Below are positions 33,287 through 36,567 of a DNA stretch of 36,567 nt, piece by piece. Below the pieces are notes generated by a model. The model worked only from the letters and a program-made list of their open reading frames with translations. It was not told the DNA's origin and did not search any database. The first letter of the stretch is position 1; every line of letters starts with the position of its first letter. Source of the DNA: Zetaproteobacteria bacterium (GTDB lineage: Bacteria > Bdellovibrionota_B > Oligoflexia > Oligoflexales > Bog-1112); the NCBI GenBank assembly GCA_028817975.1, contig JAPPOJ010000160.1, positions 1-36,567 of the forward strand, read 5' to 3'. The position numbers and the translations under genes were made by a program.

Positions 33287-33320
33287 CTCGGATGATGCTT
33301 GCAATGTTACGGCTTCATGC

Positions 33321-33349
33321 TTGAAGGCTCTTTCTTCTTGTGATAGAGT
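33321..33349 (+). promoter_or_regulatory. possible promoter of the tRNA-Arg gene
   Basis: TTGAAG (33321-33326) and TAGAGT (33344-33349) are separated by 17 bases, placing the start about 6 bases before the mature tRNA. Each hexamer is a 4-of-6 class match. Confidence 0.4.
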
Positions 33350-33361
33350 GGACTGCCTTTT

Positions 33362-33436
33362 GGTCCCATAGTTTAATGGATAGAACGAGGCATTCCTAAT
33401 GCCTAGGTAGAGGTTCGATTCCTCTTGGGACCGCCA
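33362..33436 (+). tRNA. tRNA-Arg (anticodon CCU)
   Basis: A complete cloverleaf can be folded by eye. The acceptor stem is GGTCCCA/TGGGACC, the D arm GTTT...GAAC, the anticodon arm AGGCA-TTCCTAA-TGCCT with anticodon CCT, the variable loop short, and the T arm AGAGG-TTCGATT-CCTCT. The discriminator is G and the 3' CCA is encoded. It reads the AGG arginine codon. An intrinsic terminator follows 13 bases later. Confidence 0.96.
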
Positions 33437-33449
33437 TTTAAAATTTTGT

Positions 33450-33485
33450 AACCTTCAGTGTGTCCTCATATTGAAGGTTTTTTTT
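33450..33485 (+). terminator. intrinsic terminator after tRNA-Arg, in front of thyA
   Basis: AACCTTCA and TGAAGGTT form a perfect 8-bp stem with a 14-base loop, followed directly by a run of eight T. It ends the tRNA transcript and lies only 18 bases before the thyA start, so thyA needs readthrough or a promoter not recognised here. Confidence 0.8.
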
Positions 33486-33503
33486 AATTTTGAGAAGTTG
33501 AAC

Positions 33504-34331
33504 ATGCAGTTTTATCAAGATTTGTTGAGAGATGTACTAGAAAATGGTGAGGATCGCCAAGATCGAACGGGGATAGGGGTGCGCTCTGTTTTTGGGCGTC
33601 AATTGCGTTTTGATCTGCGTGAGGGGTTTCCCCTGGTTACGACAAAGAAAATTCATTTGAGTAGTGTCGTACATGAGCTGTTGTGGTTTTTGCGTGGTGA
33701 CACCAATGTTCAATATTTAAAAGAACATAAGGTGCGGATTTGGGATGAGTGGGCGGATGAAAAAGGAGACTTAGGCCCTGTATATGGGCAGCAGTGGCGC
33801 CACTGGGCTGGAGTGGATCAAATTCAGCAGTTAGTGGTGAACTTAGTTAAGCACCCTTTTTCTAGACGTCATGTTGTTTCTGCGTGGAATGTTGCTGATT
33901 TGCCAGATGAAGCACACTCGCCGCAGCAGAACGTCCGTTTGGGGAAAATGGCACTTGCTCCATGTCACTGTTTGTTTCAGTTTTATGTGTCAAAAGATGG
34001 TGAGCTTTCCTGTCAGCTCTATCAGAGAAGTGCAGACCTTTTCCTTGGAGTACCCTTTAATATAGCCTCCTATGCTCTCTTGACGCACATGCTTGCAGCA
34101 CAGACGGGCTTGCGAGTAGGGGATTTTGTCCATACTTTTGGTGATGTGCATTTGTATCATAATCACCTTACGGACGATATTGTCTATGAACAGTTGCGAC
34201 GCCAACCTCGTGCTTTGCCACAGCTGCATATTAAGCGTCAGCCTGAGAGTATTGTAGACTATCAGTTTGATGATTTTGAGTGGCGGGGCTATGATCCCTA
34301 TCCTGCGATTCGTGCTCCCATTGCGATTTAG
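33504..34331 (+). CDS. thyA: thymidylate synthase
   Basis: A 275-aa ThyA, methylating dUMP to dTMP with methylene-THF as carbon donor and reductant. The catalytic Cys is C154 in [12 protein letters not shown]; other hallmarks are [55 protein letters not shown] and the C-terminal RAPIAI. Compared with E. coli ThyA there is an insertion of about 13 residues ([14 protein letters not shown] region) just before the active-site loop. ATG 33504 is preferred over the track TTG 33471, which lies inside the terminator hairpin. folA follows after 14 bases. Confidence 0.96.
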   Translation: MQFYQDLLRDVLENGEDRQDRTGIGVRSVFGRQLRFDLREGFPLVTTKKIHLSSVVHELLWFLRGDTNVQYLKEHKVRIWDEWADEKGDLGPVYGQQWRHWAGVDQIQQLVVNLVKHPFSRRHVVSAWNVADLPDEAHSPQQNVRLGKMALAPCHCLFQFYVSKDGELSCQLYQRSADLFLGVPFNIASYALLTHMLAAQTGLRVGDFVHTFGDVHLYHNHLTDDIVYEQLRRQPRALPQLHIKRQPESIVDYQFDDFEWRGYDPYPAIRAPIAI

Positions 34332-34345
34332 AAAAGGTCCTTAAA

Positions 34346-34858
34346 GTGGATATTCATTTGATTGCAGCTGTTGGCCAAGGTGGCGAGTTAGGTAAGCGCG
34401 GAGCCTTATGCTGGAGAATTAAAGAAGACTTAGCCATGTTTAAGTCTCTAACCATGGGGTTTCCCATTGTTATGGGGCGGAAAACATTTGCCTCCTTACC
34501 TAAGGTTTTGCCTGGTCGCAAGCATTATGTCTTGACCCGAAGTGCAACCCCGTTGCAACATCCGCGTGCGGAGTCTTCAGGCCAGGTCTTTTACTTTCGT
34601 GATTTTGAAGCAATGTTGGCTTACGCGCATACTGCTGGAGATTCGAAATTATTTGTCATTGGGGGAGGTGCTTTGTATCAGTCGGTCTTACCTCAGGTCC
34701 ATCAGATGTTTTTAACGCGCATTGCTGCGAGTGACCCTGAGGCAGACACATTTTTTCCTGACTGGGATGTGGATGCTTGGGAGTTAAAGCGAACAAGTAT
34801 GTTAGCGGCGGCGCCGGTAGCTGCTTGTATGGAGCACTGGTCACGCAAGTGCGACTAG
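34346..34858 (+). CDS. folA: dihydrofolate reductase
   Basis: A 170-aa DHFR that regenerates tetrahydrofolate from the dihydrofolate made by ThyA. The substrate Asp is kept in CWRIKEDLAMFKSLT, and NADPH-site segments are VMGRKTFASLP, LPGRKHYVLTR and FVIGGGALYQ. The highly conserved Pro of the LPW motif is Cys here (LCW), an uncommon change beside the active site. The start is GTG, with AAAAGG upstream. The thyA-folA order is the common bacterial arrangement. Confidence 0.94.
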   Translation: MDIHLIAAVGQGGELGKRGALCWRIKEDLAMFKSLTMGFPIVMGRKTFASLPKVLPGRKHYVLTRSATPLQHPRAESSGQVFYFRDFEAMLAYAHTAGDSKLFVIGGGALYQSVLPQVHQMFLTRIAASDPEADTFFPDWDVDAWELKRTSMLAAAPVAACMEHWSRKCD

Positions 34859-34870
34859 GAGTGCATAGAG

Positions 34871-35611
34871 ATGAGAGCATGGTACTTTGTGGGCACAGCT
34901 CTGTTAGGTGTATTGTGGGGAACTCCTTTTTTAGCTAGTGGAGCTGTGGAGAGCCGACTTACATATGCCATGCACCGAGGAGTGCTTCAAAATCCTTATG
35001 CAGATCTGCATGCGACTGAGGCCCTTGAGACTCTCCACAATCAAACCCAAGTAAATGGACGTTATATTCGTAGTTCTTTTGCCTTTGATATTGTTGGTCT
35101 TAATAAGCGCTCTTATGATCGCCAGTTGCATGTGTCCATTGAAGCTCGGACGGGGATAGATGTCCCCTGGCTGCGAGACAGGGTGGAGCGCCCTTTGCCG
35201 AGCTGGAGCCTTGTAGCACGTATGGATCAGTTGAATAGCTTTGCCCCTGTTTATCTGGTTGGATTGAGCTGGCAGCCAGACTTGGGTGGAGATATGGTTA
35301 TTCAGGCTGATGTATTGTTGCGTAATGACTTAGCACTTGTTGGAGAAACCCTGCAAGGGGAGTTATGGTGGCAAAAAAGTCTGTGGAAAAATGGGTTTCG
35401 TTTGTCGCAGTCGATGACGTATATCGGGCCTCAAGGGGATTCAAAGCAATACGGTGGCGCTCGAGCAGCACAGGCGTTGTTTAAGCAGAGGTGTGCGGTC
35501 GTGATTGCAAACTGGGATGTTGGTTGGCAGTTGTCCCATGCACGTCACAAGTTGGGTGTGTTGCATGCTCATGAAACGGCAATGGCATTTTTTGCTCAAG
35601 TTCTTTTGTAG
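34871..35611 (+). CDS. predicted exported protein, unknown function
   Basis: A 246-aa protein with a probable Sec signal (MRAWYFVGTALLGVLWGTPFLASGA). The remainder has alternating hydrophobic-polar stretches (VYLVGLSWQPDLGG, MVIQADVLLRNDLALV, LWWQKSLWKNGFRLSQSMTY) that suggest a beta-rich, perhaps outer-membrane-associated fold. I do not recognise a family. AGGAG lies 9 bases before the ATG. It sits between folA (12 bases) and the RNA methyltransferase gene (34 bases), so it is probably cotranscribed with both, without an evident functional link. Confidence 0.7.
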   Translation: MRAWYFVGTALLGVLWGTPFLASGAVESRLTYAMHRGVLQNPYADLHATEALETLHNQTQVNGRYIRSSFAFDIVGLNKRSYDRQLHVSIEARTGIDVPWLRDRVERPLPSWSLVARMDQLNSFAPVYLVGLSWQPDLGGDMVIQADVLLRNDLALVGETLQGELWWQKSLWKNGFRLSQSMTYIGPQGDSKQYGGARAAQALFKQRCAVVIANWDVGWQLSHARHKLGVLHAHETAMAFFAQVLL

Positions 35612-35645
35612 AATTTGGGCTGGGTGCGACTGTCCGGGGTAAGGT

Positions 35646-36482
35646 ATGGAAAAAAAATATGATCGGGGAAGGTTGTTACAAGCCTCTCAGGGGCTTTACG
35701 AAGCCCTGCCTTTAATGCCGGCGCGTCGGTTTTTATTTCAGTTGATTCAAGAGATTGAGAACTGTTGGAGAGATGAAAAGCTGCGCTTGGCCCTACTTCA
35801 TGAACTTGTGTGGTGCCTAGGTCACCCGTTTGGGAAGAAAGTTTTACCTGAGGTTGTTGGCCGCTATATAACCCCTGCGCTGGGGAAGTTTAAGGCGTTA
35901 GAGGATTTTTTAGCCTTTGCGGTACCTTTGGAACGTGCGTTAGATTTATATCTTCACGAACATGAGTATGTCGTATGTGCCAAGGATCGCACGTCTTCTA
36001 TACACATGGCTGAATCAGCTCCTCTCTTTGTGGTTGCGGAGAACATTCGCTCTGCATTTAATGTAGGGTCTATTCTGCGTACGAGTGACTGTGTGGGGGC
36101 TAGGCATGTGTACCTGTGTGGGTACTCAGCAGGTCCGGATAACTTAAGAACCCAAAAAGCTGCTATGGGTGCAGATAAATATGTCTCGTGGAGTTGGCAT
36201 GCAAGTGTGGGCGATGTCTTAACACGTTTGGAACAAATGAATATTCCTATTTTGGCCTTAGAAACTGTAGAAGGTGCTCCTCCTGTATATGAATTCCGCT
36301 TTCCACGTCCATGTGCTATTTTGCTGGGGAATGAGCGCCATGGTTTAGGAGCCATGGCTTTGCAGCGCTGTAACCAAGTGCTTCGCATTCCTATGTACGG
36401 TTGTAAGAATTCTTTGAATGTTGCGACGGCTTATGCCGTTGTGGCTTATGAGATTCGTCGCCAGTGGGAAGCAGTCGTTTGA
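35646..36482 (+). CDS. SpoU/TrmH-family RNA 2'-O-methyltransferase
   Basis: A 278-aa protein. The C-terminal 150 residues form a SPOUT knot domain with motif 1 ENIRSAFNVGSILRTSDCVGA, motif 2 ILLGNERHGLG and motif 3 IPMYGCKNSLNVATAYAVVAYE. These enzymes methylate ribose 2'-OH in tRNA or rRNA using AdoMet. The N-terminal 120 residues are helical and charged, unlike the RNA-binding domains of RlmB or TrmH, so the target (for example tRNA position 18 or an rRNA site) cannot be named. The start has AAGGT directly upstream. Confidence 0.9.
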   Translation: MEKKYDRGRLLQASQGLYEALPLMPARRFLFQLIQEIENCWRDEKLRLALLHELVWCLGHPFGKKVLPEVVGRYITPALGKFKALEDFLAFAVPLERALDLYLHEHEYVVCAKDRTSSIHMAESAPLFVVAENIRSAFNVGSILRTSDCVGARHVYLCGYSAGPDNLRTQKAAMGADKYVSWSWHASVGDVLTRLEQMNIPILALETVEGAPPVYEFRFPRPCAILLGNERHGLGAMALQRCNQVLRIPMYGCKNSLNVATAYAVVAYEIRRQWEAVV

Positions 36483-36567
36483 TTTTTACCGATAATTTCT
36501 TGCACTACTTTATGGAAATGTTGCGGCTTCTTCTGTTTGCGAGGCATAGTTGTGAGCAGAGTTAGGT

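Noticed and set aside
36446-36566. Minus-strand open frame at the right edge (MPRKQKKPQHF...), possible tail of a gene outside the window
   Set aside because: Only about 40 codons are visible, it overlaps the 3' end of the RNA methyltransferase gene, and no supporting motif is seen.

Overview
The window (36.6 kb, roughly half G+C by eye) is a densely packed stretch of chromosome from a Gram-negative, flagellated bacterium that makes c-type cytochromes. Outer-membrane lipoprotein export (a LolC/E homologue), a cytochrome c maturation cluster (ccmABCDEG), MotA/MotB stators, a pseudopilin, a PilZ protein, lipoproteins and a HAD-IG 5'-nucleotidase together point to a proteobacterial-type organism, possibly Bdellovibrionota or former Deltaproteobacteria. 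The sequence alone does not fix the lineage. I see no insertion sequence, phage gene, integrase or CRISPR array, so this looks like core genome rather than an island.

Layout. 1-3.1 kb: the 3' part of a von Willebrand A protein, converging on a PilZ / 5'-nucleotidase pair. 3.1-6.1 kb: a minus-strand unit hemB - lolC/E - PAP2 phosphatase. 6.2-10.2 kb: plus-strand ruvC - asnB - pseudopilin - histidine kinase. 10.2-14.3 kb: a minus-strand HAD hydrolase - ccmA-B-C-D-E-G operon with ATGA/GTGA overlaps; the 47-aa ccmD is absent from the supplied ORF track. 14.4-16.9 kb: 2-Cys peroxiredoxin and a phosphohexomutase. 17.4-19.0 kb: a PiT phosphate transporter. 19.0-24.4 kb: a minus-strand motility unit running ligA-like - CheR-like - motB - lipoprotein - motA - small lipoprotein. 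24.5-26.9 kb: an orphan periplasmic binding protein and a methyltransferase gene broken by an in-frame amber codon. 26.9-28.9 kb: an ABC-2 exporter pair. 29.2-31.4 kb: an FAD oxidoreductase and folD. 31.4-32.8 kb: a sodium:alanine symporter. 33.0-36.5 kb: monothiol glutaredoxin, tRNA-Arg(CCU), a terminator, thyA - folA, an exported unknown and a SpoU/TrmH RNA methyltransferase.

Functional links. FolD, ThyA and FolA form a one-carbon/dTMP cycle split over two nearby units. The Ccm genes build the periplasmic heme-delivery system, but CcmF and CcmH must lie elsewhere. HemB feeds heme synthesis. Many genes start with TTG or GTG, each usually with a good Shine-Dalgarno.

Most interesting points. 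(1) A CheR-fold protein beside motB has kept the CheR layout but lost essentially every S-adenosylmethionine-binding and catalytic motif, so it looks like a pseudo-methyltransferase in a stator operon. (2) The first gene of that unit is an NAD-dependent ligase homologue with canonical adenylation (KxDG) and zinc motifs but with two nucleotidyltransferase residues replaced. (3) A methyltransferase reading frame continues 127 codons beyond an in-frame TAG that interrupts a motif-like segment. (4) A 10-bp perfect hairpin lies inside the binding-protein gene. (5) A terminator sits between tRNA-Arg and the thyA ribosome-binding site.
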